A DNA stretch of 64,000 nt. Origin: an uncultured Blautia sp. (GTDB lineage: Bacteria > Bacillota > Clostridia > Lachnospirales > Lachnospiraceae). Position 1 is the stretch's first letter; every line of letters begins with the position of its first letter. The stretch covers positions 1-64,000 of the forward strand of contig CATXEA010000012.1 of assembly GCA_958367245.1 (NCBI GenBank), read 5' to 3'. The position numbers and the translations under genes are program-made. The notes beneath the pieces are model-generated. The model was not told where the DNA came from. It searched no databases and saw only the letters and a list, made by a program, of their open reading frames with translations. This document shows, piece by piece, positions 8,501 through 16,720 of the stretch.

Positions 8501-9646
8501 GTGAATCTTGATAAGGAAAATGTAAAGAAAATACGTAACCTGATTGCGTTTGCTGTTCTCCTGTATCTTGGAGTGCAGAATTACAAAATCGTATTCGGGA
8601 TGTTCAGTCTTGCGTGGGGATTCTGTTTTCCGTTTATTCTCGGCGCAGCGATTGCGTTTATTTTAAACGTCCCAATGAAGTTTGTGGAACGTCATCTTTT
8701 CGGCAGGCTTCTGAAAAAGAAGAATAAATACGCGGAGAAATTTGCCCGTCCGGTCAGCCTGGTGATGTCTCTGCTGTTTGTAGTGACGATTATCATGGTG
8801 GTTGTTCTTATTGTAGTGCCGGAGCTTGCTACGACTATTGTAAGCGTTGCAAAGAGAATTGAAGAAAGTGTGCCTGTCCTTCAGAGCTGGGCAGAGGAAA
8901 CCTTCCAGAATCCCATGATTCTTGAATGGATTGATTCTATTGAATTTAACCCGCAGAAACTCATTGATTCTTTTGTGCATGTGTTAAAAAGCGGTCTGGA
9001 TAATATTCTGACTTCTACTGTTACCCTGACAATGGGAATTGTCAGCACAGCCATGAATCTGTTTATCGGGATTATCTTTTCTTTTTATATTTTGCTGCAG
9101 AAAGAGAGACTGAGCAGTCAGGTGAAAAAAGCCTTGTATGCACTTCTTCCGAAAAATGTGGTAACCTATACGCTTCATGTCTGCTCTCTGGCTAACAAAA
9201 CCTTTGCAAGCTTTATCACAGGACAGTGTATTGAGGCGGTTATTCTGGGAAGCATGTTCTTTGTAACTATGACGCTTTTCCGTTTCCCATATGCGATGCT
9301 GGTGGGTGTTTTGATTGCGTTTACGGCTCTGATTCCTGTGTTTGGAGGATTTATCGGCTGCTGGATTGGTTTTTTCCTGATACTTATGGTAAGTCCTGTA
9401 CAGGCTATCGTATATCTGGGGCTTTTCCTTGTGCTCCAGCAGATTGAAGGAAATCTGATTTATCCTCATGTGGTGGGAAACTCAGTCGGTCTTCCTTCTA
9501 TCTGGGTGCTTGCTGCGGTAACCCTCGGCGGCAGCCTGATGGGAGTGGTAGGTATGCTTGTGTTTATTCCGCTGGTTTCCGTAATTTATGCCCTGTTCCG
9601 CGAATGGGTATATAAAAGACTTAAGGAAAAGAAAATAAAGGTATGA
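8501..9646 (+). CDS. AI-2E family transporter (PerM/YdiK-like)
   Basis: This 381-residue membrane protein has about eight helices. It shows the family pattern: an N-terminal pair of helices, a long extracytoplasmic segment (about residues 90-170), and a C-terminal bundle with the conserved ALIPVFGGFIGCWIGF and the later EGNLIYPHVVGNSVGLP. The family was named for autoinducer-2 export, but many members act as ion antiporters or have no known substrate. The GTG at 8501 is chosen because GGAGGG lies 5 bases upstream. An alternative GTG at 8447 falls inside the -10 region of the likely promoter. It is monocistronic, with no neighbour of related function. Confidence 0.88.
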   Translation: MNLDKENVKKIRNLIAFAVLLYLGVQNYKIVFGMFSLAWGFCFPFILGAAIAFILNVPMKFVERHLFGRLLKKKNKYAEKFARPVSLVMSLLFVVTIIMVVVLIVVPELATTIVSVAKRIEESVPVLQSWAEETFQNPMILEWIDSIEFNPQKLIDSFVHVLKSGLDNILTSTVTLTMGIVSTAMNLFIGIIFSFYILLQKERLSSQVKKALYALLPKNVVTYTLHVCSLANKTFASFITGQCIEAVILGSMFFVTMTLFRFPYAMLVGVLIAFTALIPVFGGFIGCWIGFFLILMVSPVQAIVYLGLFLVLQQIEGNLIYPHVVGNSVGLPSIWVLAAVTLGGSLMGVVGMLVFIPLVSVIYALFREWVYKRLKEKKIKV

Positions 9647-9735
9647 AGATGCCTGAATTTTTACCTGATATAAAAAATACATTGTTTTGAGAAAAATATT
9701 TAATCTATCTGTAATCTAATGTAAGAGATATTAAA

Positions 9736-9764
9736 TTGCAATTTATTCGATATTTTTGTATCAT
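9736..9764 (+). promoter_or_regulatory. Candidate promoter of the BlaI-like gene
   Basis: TTGCAA (9736-9741), a 17-base spacer and TATCAT (9759-9764). Transcription would start near 9771, which excludes the upstream start codon at 9736 for the following gene. Confidence 0.45.
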
Positions 9765-9798
9765 AATACTATGTGTAATAAAGAAAGGCAGTGAGATT

Positions 9799-10173
9799 AT
9801 GGATATTTTAAAAGGGAAAAGATACGATGTTATGGATGTTCTGTGGAAAGAAGATAAGCCGCTGTCTGCATTTGAAATCAACGAACTTCATCCAGAGATG
9901 AAAATGCCGACGATTCGCAGATGTCTGGAGCTTCTTCTGAAAGAGAATATCGTAAAGGTTGCAGGAATGTCCATGAATGGGAAGGTGTATGCGAGAAATT
10001 ATGTTCCGCTCCTGACCCGTGAGGATTATCTTAAGGAGAGCACCCACAGCCGCAAGATTGGGGCAGTGGAGATGCTGAAAGTCCTGTTGGAGGACAAAGA
10101 TATTACTGCAGGCGATGTGGAAGAGCTGCAGGAGATTTTAAACAGAAAAAAAGAAGAGCTTGGAATTGCATAA
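9799..10173 (+). CDS. BlaI/MecI-like winged-helix regulator
   Basis: This is a 124-residue protein whose first 75 residues fit a BlaI/MecI/CopY-type winged helix (DVMDVLWKEDKPLSAFEI, then MPTIRRCLELLLKENIVKV as the recognition region). The C-terminal half is helical and charged and could provide dimer contacts. No blaR-type sensor protease or beta-lactamase gene is adjacent, so the target is unknown. The assignment is to fold family only. The start at 9799 follows GAAAGG and fits the promoter at 9736-9764. It ends directly in a terminator shared with argG. Confidence 0.6.
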   Translation: MDILKGKRYDVMDVLWKEDKPLSAFEINELHPEMKMPTIRRCLELLLKENIVKVAGMSMNGKVYARNYVPLLTREDYLKESTHSRKIGAVEMLKVLLEDKDITAGDVEELQEILNRKKEELGIA

Positions 10174-10174
10174 C

Positions 10175-10212
10175 AAAAAAAGTACAGCCATTTATTTGAC
10201 TGTACTTTTTTT
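10175..10212. terminator. Bidirectional terminator between the BlaI-like gene and argG
   Basis: An A7 run and GTACAG (10182-10187) pair with CTGTAC (10200-10205) and the T7 run that follows. The stem works for both converging genes. Confidence 0.88.
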
Positions 10213-10215
10213 CTT

Positions 10216-11445
10216 TTATTTATTGTTTGTTTTTTCGTTTTCTTTCATCATCATTGCGCGAACTTTCAGAGGAAGACCGAACAGGGTGATGAAGCCGTCT
10301 GCATCGTGATGGTCATAAAGGTCGCCTGTTGTAAAGGAAGCAAGAGATTCGTTGTACAGGCTGTATGGGGAAGTTGTGCCGGCTTTGATGATGTTGCCTT
10401 TGTAAAGCTGGAATTTCACTTCGCCTGTTACATATTTCTGAGTAGACTCTACGAATGCCTGAATTGCTTCGCGCAGAGGAGTGAACCATTTGCCTTCATA
10501 TACAATCTGTGCGAACTGGCTGCCGAGTTTTTTCTTAGTCTCCAGAGTTTCACGGTCAAGAATCAGTTCCTCCAACTGCTGGTGAGCTTCCATAAGGATA
10601 GTTCCTCCCGGAGTTTCGTATACGCCTCGGGATTTCATACCTACAACACGGTTTTCTACGATGTCGATAATTCCGATGCCGTTTTCACCGCCTAATTTAT
10701 TCAGCTCTGTGATAATCTCGGAAACTTTCATTTCTTTGCCGTTTAAGGTTTTCGGAATACCGGATTCAAAAGTCATGGTAATGTCGGTTGCTTTGTCCGG
10801 GGCTTTCTGAGGTGTCACGCTCAGGACAAGCATATCGTCGTAATTAGGTGCCATTGCAGGATTTTCGAGTTCCAGTCCTTCGTGGCTGATGTGCCATAAG
10901 TTACGGTCGCGGCTGTAGCTGTGGTTTGCATCGAATGGGAGGTCAATGCCGTGAGCCTTTACAAATTCAAGCTCGTCTTCACGGGACTGCATTGTCCATA
11001 CGTCGGTCATACGCCACGGAGCGATGATCTTGATGTCAGGAGCAAGGGCTTTGATACCCAGTTCAAAACGAATCTGGTCGTTTCCTTTGCCTGTTGCGCC
11101 GTGGCAGATGGCAACTGCGTTTTCTTTACGGGCAATTTCTACTAATTTCTTGGCAATTACAGGACGCGCCATAGAAGTGCCGAGAAGATATTTGTGTTCG
11201 TATACAGCGCCTGCCTCCACACATGGCATTACATATTCGTCGCAGAATTCATCAACAATATCCTCGATGTATAATTTGGAAGCGCCGGAAATTTTTGCTC
11301 TTTCTTCCAGTCCGTCCAGTTCATTTCCCTGTCCGCAGTTTACGCAGCAGCAGATAACTTCGTAATCAAAATTTTCTTTTAACCACGGAATTAAAGCTGT
11401 GGTGTCAAGTCCTCCGGAGTATGCTAATACAACTTTTTCTTTCAT
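10216..11445 (-). CDS. argG: Argininosuccinate synthase
   Basis: This 409-residue enzyme condenses citrulline and aspartate with ATP to argininosuccinate. It starts with the P-loop-like pyrophosphatase motif AYSGGLDTTALIPWL, and continues with HGATGKGNDQIRFE near residue 115 and YSRDRNLWHISHEG near 180. Length and motifs are typical. The start is preceded by AAGGAGG. It is transcribed divergently from argCJBD, and the 386-base region between them contains ArgR-box-like sites. argH is not in the window. Confidence 0.97.
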   Translation of the reverse strand: MKEKVVLAYSGGLDTTALIPWLKENFDYEVICCCVNCGQGNELDGLEERAKISGASKLYIEDIVDEFCDEYVMPCVEAGAVYEHKYLLGTSMARPVIAKKLVEIARKENAVAICHGATGKGNDQIRFELGIKALAPDIKIIAPWRMTDVWTMQSREDELEFVKAHGIDLPFDANHSYSRDRNLWHISHEGLELENPAMAPNYDDMLVLSVTPQKAPDKATDITMTFESGIPKTLNGKEMKVSEIITELNKLGGENGIGIIDIVENRVVGMKSRGVYETPGGTILMEAHQQLEELILDRETLETKKKLGSQFAQIVYEGKWFTPLREAIQAFVESTQKYVTGEVKFQLYKGNIIKAGTTSPYSLYNESLASFTTGDLYDHHDADGFITLFGLPLKVRAMMMKENEKTNNK

Positions 11446-11473
11446 AATAAAAATCCTCCTTATAATTCATGTT

Positions 11474-11501
11474 TGTATAATTTAGCAATATGCAGTATCA
11501 A
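11474..11501 (-). promoter_or_regulatory. Tentative argG promoter
   Basis: On the minus strand TTGATA (11496-11501), a 16-base spacer and TATACA (11474-11479). The spacer contains the half-site TGCATATT, resembling half of an ArgR box. Confidence 0.35.
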
Positions 11502-11525
11502 TCTGGTAGCATATTTATGTGTTGA

Positions 11526-11543
11526 TTTGCATAAAAATTCATT
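11526..11543. promoter_or_regulatory. ArgR box candidate
   Basis: The core TGCATAAAAATTCA (11528-11541) fits the general ARG-box pattern TGNAT-WWWW-ATNCA on both strands. It lies about 25 bases upstream of the tentative argG promoter. Apart from this and the sites listed next to it, the 386-base argG-argC region is A/T-rich with no further recognisable element. Confidence 0.6.
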
Positions 11544-11724
11544 TGAAAGTAAGTGTTCTTCCTTTTGACAAAAGTTAATATACAACATTTTTTATAAATA
11601 TGCAACCCCTAATTTTAAAAAATCAAAATTTTTTATTTGAAAATCAGCGCATTATAATTAAGTAATATTTGTGAAAATGAATAAAAGAAAGAGAGGAAAA
11701 AGAAAAATCATAGCAAAATCACTA

Positions 11725-11753
11725 TTGCATATTATGCATGTTAGATGTATAAT
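11725..11753 (+). promoter_or_regulatory. argCJBD promoter with overlapping ArgR-like palindrome
   Basis: TTGCAT (11725-11730), a 17-base spacer and TATAAT (11748-11753, preceded by TG) form a good promoter. The near-palindrome TGCATATTATGCA (11726-11738) covers the -35 box and resembles a shortened ArgR box, so repression by arginine-bound ArgR is likely. Confidence 0.65.
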
Positions 11754-11831
11754 CATACCAATTAAAAACAAAGCTGCAACGAAAAGAGCAGTTCGAAGTT
11801 TGAAGCACTTAACTGGATGGAGGGAATTGTT

Positions 11832-12872
11832 ATGATAAAAGCCGGAATTATAGGAGCGACCGGATATGCGGGAAATGAGATTGTGCGTCTGCTCCTTGGA
11901 CATAAAGAAGTGGAGATTGCGTGGTATGGCTCCAGAAGCTATATTGATAAATCCTATGCGGGAATTTACCAGAACTTTTTTAAACTGGTGGATGCTAAAT
12001 GTATGGATGACAATATGGCGGCTCTTGCAGAAGAGGTGGATGTTATTTTTACCGCAACACCTCAGGGACTCTGCGCGTCTCTTATTAATGAGGAAATTTT
12101 GTCAAAGGCAAAGATTATTGATTTAAGCGCGGACTTTCGTATTAAAGATGTAAAAAAATATGAAAAGTGGTATGGAATTGAACATAAAGCGCCTCAGTTT
12201 GTTGAGGAAGCTGTTTATGGGCTTTGCGAGATTAACCGTGAAGAGATTAAAAAGGCAAGACTTATTGCAAATCCGGGATGTTATCCCACCTGTTCCACTC
12301 TTTCTATTTATCCGTTGTTGAAAGAGGGGATGATAGACCCTTCCACTATTATTATTGATGCGAAATCCGGTACGTCCGGAGCAGGGCGTGGCGCGAAAGT
12401 GGATAATCTGTTCTGTGAGGTAAATGAAAATATCAAGGCTTATGGCGTTGCGCAGCACAGGCATACGCCGGAGATTGAGGATCAGCTTGGTTATGCCTGC
12501 AAACAGGAGGTTCTGATTAATTTTACCCCTCATCTGATTCCGATGAACCGCGGAATTCTCATTACGGCTTACGCTTCTCTTGTAAAAGATGTGACCTACG
12601 AGGAGGTAAAGGCTGCATATGACAAATATTATGAGAAAGAGATGTTTGTCCGCGTTCTGGATAAGGATGTCTGCCCCCAGACGAAATGGGTGGAGGGCAG
12701 CAATTATGTAGATGTGAATTTTAAGATTGATCCGAGAACACATAGAATTATTATGATGGGAGCTATGGATAATCTGGTGAAGGGCGCGGCAGGTCAGGCT
12801 GTACAGAATATGAATCTGATGTTTGGATTTGGAGAGGCTGAAGGATTAATGCAGATTCCGATGTGCCCATAA
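11832..12872 (+). CDS. argC: N-acetyl-gamma-glutamyl-phosphate reductase
   Basis: This 346-residue protein is the third enzyme of arginine biosynthesis. It reduces N-acetylglutamyl phosphate to the semialdehyde with NADPH. The N-terminal Rossmann motif is GIIGATGYAGNEIVRLL. The catalytic cysteine lies in ANPGCYPT near residue 150. GTSGAGRGAK and the C-terminal GAAGQAVQNMN are also typical. The start at 11832 is 8 bases after GGAGGG. It is first of the argC-argJ-argB-argD operon. Confidence 0.97.
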   Translation: MIKAGIIGATGYAGNEIVRLLLGHKEVEIAWYGSRSYIDKSYAGIYQNFFKLVDAKCMDDNMAALAEEVDVIFTATPQGLCASLINEEILSKAKIIDLSADFRIKDVKKYEKWYGIEHKAPQFVEEAVYGLCEINREEIKKARLIANPGCYPTCSTLSIYPLLKEGMIDPSTIIIDAKSGTSGAGRGAKVDNLFCEVNENIKAYGVAQHRHTPEIEDQLGYACKQEVLINFTPHLIPMNRGILITAYASLVKDVTYEEVKAAYDKYYEKEMFVRVLDKDVCPQTKWVEGSNYVDVNFKIDPRTHRIIMMGAMDNLVKGAAGQAVQNMNLMFGFGEAEGLMQIPMCP

Positions 12873-12933
12873 GAGGAAGCTGCGTTTACGGAGAAAGAAA
12901 CAGTTGTTGTTCGGTAAGAGGAGGATGTTTTTT

Positions 12934-14157
12934 ATGAAAAGTATTACAGGAGGCGTAACTGCTGCGAAAGGCTTTCTGGCAGCGGCAGCAGCGGCGGAGA
13001 TTAAATATAAAGGCAGAACAGATATGGCGATGATTTACAGTGAAACGCCCTGTGTGGCTGCCGGAACCTTTACAACGAATGTGGTGAAGGCTGCGCCTGT
13101 GAAATGGGATCAGGATGTGGTTTATAACCATGCTCATGCGCAGGCAGTAATCTGTAACAGCGGAATTGCCAATGCGTGTACAGGGGCAGAAGGGTATGGA
13201 TATTGTAAGGAGACTGCGGACGCTGCTGCAGAGATTCTGGGAATTTCCCCGGACAGTGTGCTTGTAGCATCCACAGGCGTAATCGGAATGCAGGTTCCCA
13301 TTGACCGGATTAAAAACGGAGTAAAAATGATGGCGCCCGTTCTTTCCGGAACACTTGAAGCAGGTACTGAAGCCGCAAAAGCAATTATGACCACTGATAC
13401 TGTGAAAAAAGAAGTGGCAGTTCAGGTGGAGATCGGCGGCAGGACAGTGACAGTCGGCGGTATGTGCAAAGGCTCTGGAATGATTCATCCCAATATGTGT
13501 ACTATGCTTGGGTTTGTGACTACAGATGTGAATATTTCTAAGGAAATGCTTCAGGAAGCACTCAGTGAGGATGTGAAGGATACTTATAATATGGTTTCTG
13601 TAGACGGAGATACTTCCACAAATGATACCGTGCTTCTTCTTGCAAATGGAATGGCGGGAAATCCGGAGATTACAGAAAAAAACGGGGATTTCGAGACGTT
13701 CAGAAAGGCGCTTAATTTCGTAAATACCACGCTGGCAAAGAAGATTGCCGGAGATGGAGAGGGTGCAACTGCACTGTTTGAGGTTAAAGTCATTGGCGCA
13801 GAATCTAAGGAGCAGGCTGTAACTCTGAGTAAGTCTGTAGTGACATCTTCTCTTACAAAGGCGGCGATTTACGGACACGATGCAAACTGGGGAAGAATTC
13901 TCTGCGCGATGGGATATTCCGGCGCACAGTTTGATCCGGAAAAAGTTGACCTCTATTTTGAGAGCAGAGCCGGAAAAATCAAGATTATAGAAAATGGCGT
14001 TTCCACCGGATATTCAGAAGAGGAAGCGACAAAAATCCTTTCAGAGGATGAGGTTACCGCTATTGCAGATGTGAAGATGGGAGATTGTTCCGCAACTGCG
14101 TGGGGATGCGACCTGACATATGATTACGTTAAGATAAATGCAGATTACAGGTCTTGA
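12934..14157 (+). CDS. argJ: Bifunctional glutamate N-acetyltransferase/ornithine acetyltransferase
   Basis: This 407-residue proenzyme transfers the acetyl group from N-acetylornithine to glutamate. That makes the pathway cyclic and removes the need for a separate deacetylase. The family self-cleaves before a threonine in KGSGMIHPNM-C-TMLGF. Here the residue before the nucleophilic threonine is cysteine where alanine is usual, but the threonine itself is intact. The ATG at 12934 is chosen because GGAGG is 9 bases upstream. The ATG at 12925 would touch the ribosome binding site. Confidence 0.96.
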   Translation: MKSITGGVTAAKGFLAAAAAAEIKYKGRTDMAMIYSETPCVAAGTFTTNVVKAAPVKWDQDVVYNHAHAQAVICNSGIANACTGAEGYGYCKETADAAAEILGISPDSVLVASTGVIGMQVPIDRIKNGVKMMAPVLSGTLEAGTEAAKAIMTTDTVKKEVAVQVEIGGRTVTVGGMCKGSGMIHPNMCTMLGFVTTDVNISKEMLQEALSEDVKDTYNMVSVDGDTSTNDTVLLLANGMAGNPEITEKNGDFETFRKALNFVNTTLAKKIAGDGEGATALFEVKVIGAESKEQAVTLSKSVVTSSLTKAAIYGHDANWGRILCAMGYSGAQFDPEKVDLYFESRAGKIKIIENGVSTGYSEEEATKILSEDEVTAIADVKMGDCSATAWGCDLTYDYVKINADYRS

Positions 14158-14225
14158 ACAGCCGAAAGTGTTTTTGGTTTGTTTTGACTCGGAAGTGATA
14201 GAAATTTTTGGATGAGGTATGTGTG

Positions 14226-15122
14226 ATGGTTAAACAGAAATATTTGGATAAGGCAGAGGTTTTAATTGAGGCTTTGCCTTATATTCAGAGATTCAACGGA
14301 AAGATTGTAGTTGTGAAATATGGCGGAAGCGCCATGCTGGATGAGGAACTGAAAGCAAATGTAATCAAAGATGTCGTTCTTTTGAAGCTGGTTGGGCTGA
14401 AGCCGATTATTGTGCATGGCGGAGGTAAGGAAATCAGCCGGTGGGTAGGAAAAGTAGGAATGGATGCGAAGTTTGTGAACGGGCTTCGCGTGACAGATAA
14501 AGATACGATGGAAATTGCGGAGATGGTGCTTGCGAAGGTGAATAAGGAGCTGGTTACGCTTGTGCAGTCTCTTGGCGTAAAAGCAGTTGGCATCAGCGGT
14601 AAAGATGGAGGGCTTCTCAAGTGCGTGAAAAAGCTGTCCGGAGGTGAGGACATCGGTTTTGTCGGCGAGGTTACAGAGGTTCAGCCGAAAGTGCTGTTTG
14701 ACTTAATGGAAAAAGATTTTATTCCGATTGTTTTTCCGGTGGGTTACGATGATGCTTTTGATACCTTTAATATCAATGCGGATGATGCAGCCTGCGCGAT
14801 TGCGGAGGCGGTTCATGCGGAGAAACTGGCGTTTCTTTCAGATATTGAGGGCGTTTATAAGGATCCGGACGACCCGTCTACTCTGTTTTCGGAGCTTCAT
14901 GTGCAGGAGGCGCAGGAGCTGATTTCAGATGGATTTGTAGGCGGAGGAATGATTCCGAAGCTGAAGAATTGCATGGATGCTATTGAGAATGGCGTAAATC
15001 GTGTGCATATTCTGGACGGAAGAATTCCGCACAGTCTTCTTTTGGAAATCTTTACAAATAAAGGTATCGGTACTGCAATTTTGAGAGAGGATGGTGAAAC
15101 TTACTACCATGAACATGAATGA
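14226..15122 (+). CDS. argB: Acetylglutamate kinase
   Basis: This 298-residue amino-acid kinase phosphorylates N-acetylglutamate and is the usual feedback-controlled step in cyclic arginine pathways. The ATP site appears as VVKYGGSAM near residue 28, the glycine-rich IIVHGGGKEISRW near 65, and NINADDAACAIAEAV near 180. The start at 14226 follows GATGAGG; an ATG-proximal extension to 14208 lacks support. Its end overlaps the start of argD, consistent with translational coupling. Confidence 0.96.
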   Translation: MVKQKYLDKAEVLIEALPYIQRFNGKIVVVKYGGSAMLDEELKANVIKDVVLLKLVGLKPIIVHGGGKEISRWVGKVGMDAKFVNGLRVTDKDTMEIAEMVLAKVNKELVTLVQSLGVKAVGISGKDGGLLKCVKKLSGGEDIGFVGEVTEVQPKVLFDLMEKDFIPIVFPVGYDDAFDTFNINADDAACAIAEAVHAEKLAFLSDIEGVYKDPDDPSTLFSELHVQEAQELISDGFVGGGMIPKLKNCMDAIENGVNRVHILDGRIPHSLLLEIFTNKGIGTAILREDGETYYHEHE

Positions 15123-16299
15123 ACAGATGCAGGAGGCGGAGGTAAGTATTCTCCACACATATAACCGTTTTCCGGTTGTTTTTTCCAGAGGTGAGGGATG
15201 TTATTTATATGATACCGAAGGAAAAGAATATCTGGATTTCGCTGCGGGTATCGCAGTGAATTCCCTTGGATATCATTATCCCGGATACGACGAGGCTTTG
15301 AAGGAGCAGATTGATAAACTGACGCATATTTCGAATCTTTATTACAATGAACCGATTATCAGCGCAGGGGCAAAGCTTGTGCTTGCCAGCAGTATGGATA
15401 AAGTGTTTTTTACGAACAGCGGAACAGAGGCTGTAGAAGGAGCTCTTAAAGCGGCAAAAAAATATGCGTTTGTCCGTGACGGACATGCAGACCATGAGAT
15501 TATTGCAATGAATCACTCTTTTCATGGGAGAAGCATCGGAGCTCTTTCAGTGACAGGGACAGCGCATTACCGCGAACCCTTCGAGCCTTTGATGGGAGGC
15601 GTGAAGTTTGCGGATTTCAATGATCTGGAAAGCGTAAAAGCCCAGATTACAGATAAGACCTGCGCGATTATTACGGAAACTGTACAGGGAGAGGGTGGGA
15701 TTTATCCCGCAGAAAAAGAGTTTCTGGAAGGCTTGCGCCGTCTCTGTGATGAGAAGGATATTCTTCTTATTTTTGATGAGATTCAGTGTGGAATGGGAAG
15801 AACCGGGCATTATTTTGCATGGCAGGCTTACGGCGTGCAGCCGGATATTATGACCTGCGCCAAGGCTCTTGGCTGCGGTGTTCCGGTAGGAGCTTTTGTT
15901 CTTAATAAAAAGGCTGCTTTGGCATCTTTAGAGCCGGGAGACCACGGTACTACTTATGGAGGAAATCCATTTGTCTGCGCGGCTGTCAGTAAGGTGTTCA
16001 GCATTTTTGAGCAGGATATGATTCTGACTCATGTGCGGGAGCTGACTCCATATCTGGAGAAGAGACTGGATGAGCTTGTGGATAAATTTGATTGTGTGAC
16101 TGCAAGAAGGGGAATGGGCTTCATGCAGGGGCTTGTCATTTCCGGAAGACCTGTCAGTGAAGTTGTAAAAGAGGCTCTTTCTGAAGGGCTTCTTGTGATA
16201 TCGGCAGGTTCTGACGTCCTTCGTCTTGTTCCTCCGCTGATTATCACGCAGGAGCATGTAGATAAGATGATTACAATTCTTGAAAAATGTCTTGCGTAG
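15109..16299 (+). CDS. argD: Acetylornithine aminotransferase
   Basis: This is an approximately 396-residue class III PLP aminotransferase converting N-acetylglutamate semialdehyde to N-acetylornithine. Visible motifs are TNSGTEAVEGALKAAK, the PLP aspartate in LIFDEIQCGMGRTG, and the Schiff-base lysine in CAKALGCGVPVGAF. The start is uncertain: ATG codons at 15091, 15109 and 15115 are in frame, none with an ideal ribosome binding site. All overlap the end of argB, so translation is probably coupled. It is the last gene of the arg operon. Confidence 0.94.
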   Translation: MNMNEQMQEAEVSILHTYNRFPVVFSRGEGCYLYDTEGKEYLDFAAGIAVNSLGYHYPGYDEALKEQIDKLTHISNLYYNEPIISAGAKLVLASSMDKVFFTNSGTEAVEGALKAAKKYAFVRDGHADHEIIAMNHSFHGRSIGALSVTGTAHYREPFEPLMGGVKFADFNDLESVKAQITDKTCAIITETVQGEGGIYPAEKEFLEGLRRLCDEKDILLIFDEIQCGMGRTGHYFAWQAYGVQPDIMTCAKALGCGVPVGAFVLNKKAALASLEPGDHGTTYGGNPFVCAAVSKVFSIFEQDMILTHVRELTPYLEKRLDELVDKFDCVTARRGMGFMQGLVISGRPVSEVVKEALSEGLLVISAGSDVLRLVPPLIITQEHVDKMITILEKCLA

Positions 16300-16317
16300 G
16301 AAAGACTTGAAGTATGG

Positions 16318-16350
16318 CTACGGGCAGGGGACTGAGTCCCCTGCCCGTAG
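16318..16350 (+). repeat. 15-bp perfect GC-rich hairpin after argD
   Basis: CTACGGGCAGGGGAC (16318-16332) and GTCCCCTGCCCGTAG (16336-16350) are perfect inverted repeats around a TGA loop, 18 bases after argD. The stem is far stronger than the other terminators in the window. The downstream sequence TTGGTTCTG is only weakly T-rich, so it could be a terminator or a dispersed palindromic repeat. Confidence 0.75.
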
Positions 16351-16370
16351 TTGGTTCTGTAACGAATAAA

Positions 16371-16442
16371 TTGTCAAACACCTATTGACAAGGAAAGTTG
16401 TCAATGATATATTTGTGACAAGAAAAATTGTCATAATGACAA
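16371..16442. promoter_or_regulatory. Promoter and operator array of the XRE locus
   Basis: The promoter is TTGACA (16385-16390), a 17-base spacer and TATATT (16408-16413). Two inverted repeats of the same half-site flank it. One is TTGACAA/TTGTCAA at 16385-16404 with a 6-base spacer, covering the -35 box. The other is TGACAA/TTGTCA at 16416-16433, also with a 6-base spacer, covering the start site. Their centres are 30 bases apart, about three helical turns. Extra half-sites lie at 16371-16377 and 16437-16442. The obvious candidate for binding is the XRE protein encoded directly downstream. Confidence 0.75.
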
Positions 16443-16498
16443 TGAAATATGACATAAAACAAAAGTGAAACAGGAAAATTGAGGGGGGGGGTAATTCA

Positions 16499-16720
16499 AT
16501 GCCACTGGAGAACCGACTGAAGGAACATAGAGCAAGGCTGGGAATCAACCAGTCTGAGATGGGAAAGCTGGCTGGTGTGTCCAGACAGACGATCAGTCTG
16601 ATAGAAAGAGGCGACTATTCGCCTTCCGTTACTCTGGCGTTGAAGATAGCCGGAATATGTCAGGTGACGGTAGAAGATATCTTTTCGTACAGGGAGGAAG
16701 AAGATGAAAACAATGAGTAA
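16499..16720 (+). CDS. XRE family transcriptional regulator (YozG/HipB-like, short)
   Basis: This 73-residue protein is almost entirely one helix-turn-helix domain of the Cro/C1 type (INQSEMGKLAGVSRQTISLIERGDYSPS), ending in an acidic tail. Such short XRE proteins usually repress their own operon. Here two well-formed inverted repeats overlap the promoter. A run of nine Gs at 16483-16491 serves as the ribosome binding site. The stop overlaps the start of the next gene, and the operon continues with a DUF3169-like membrane protein and an ABC-2 transporter. Confidence 0.9.
   Translation: MPLENRLKEHRARLGINQSEMGKLAGVSRQTISLIERGDYSPSVTLALKIAGICQVTVEDIFSYREEEDENNE

Noticed and set aside
12886..13878. 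330-codon open frame on the minus strand
   Set aside because: It lies opposite argJ; the composition is that of an antisense reading (many Cys, His, Ser) and no start signal is present.
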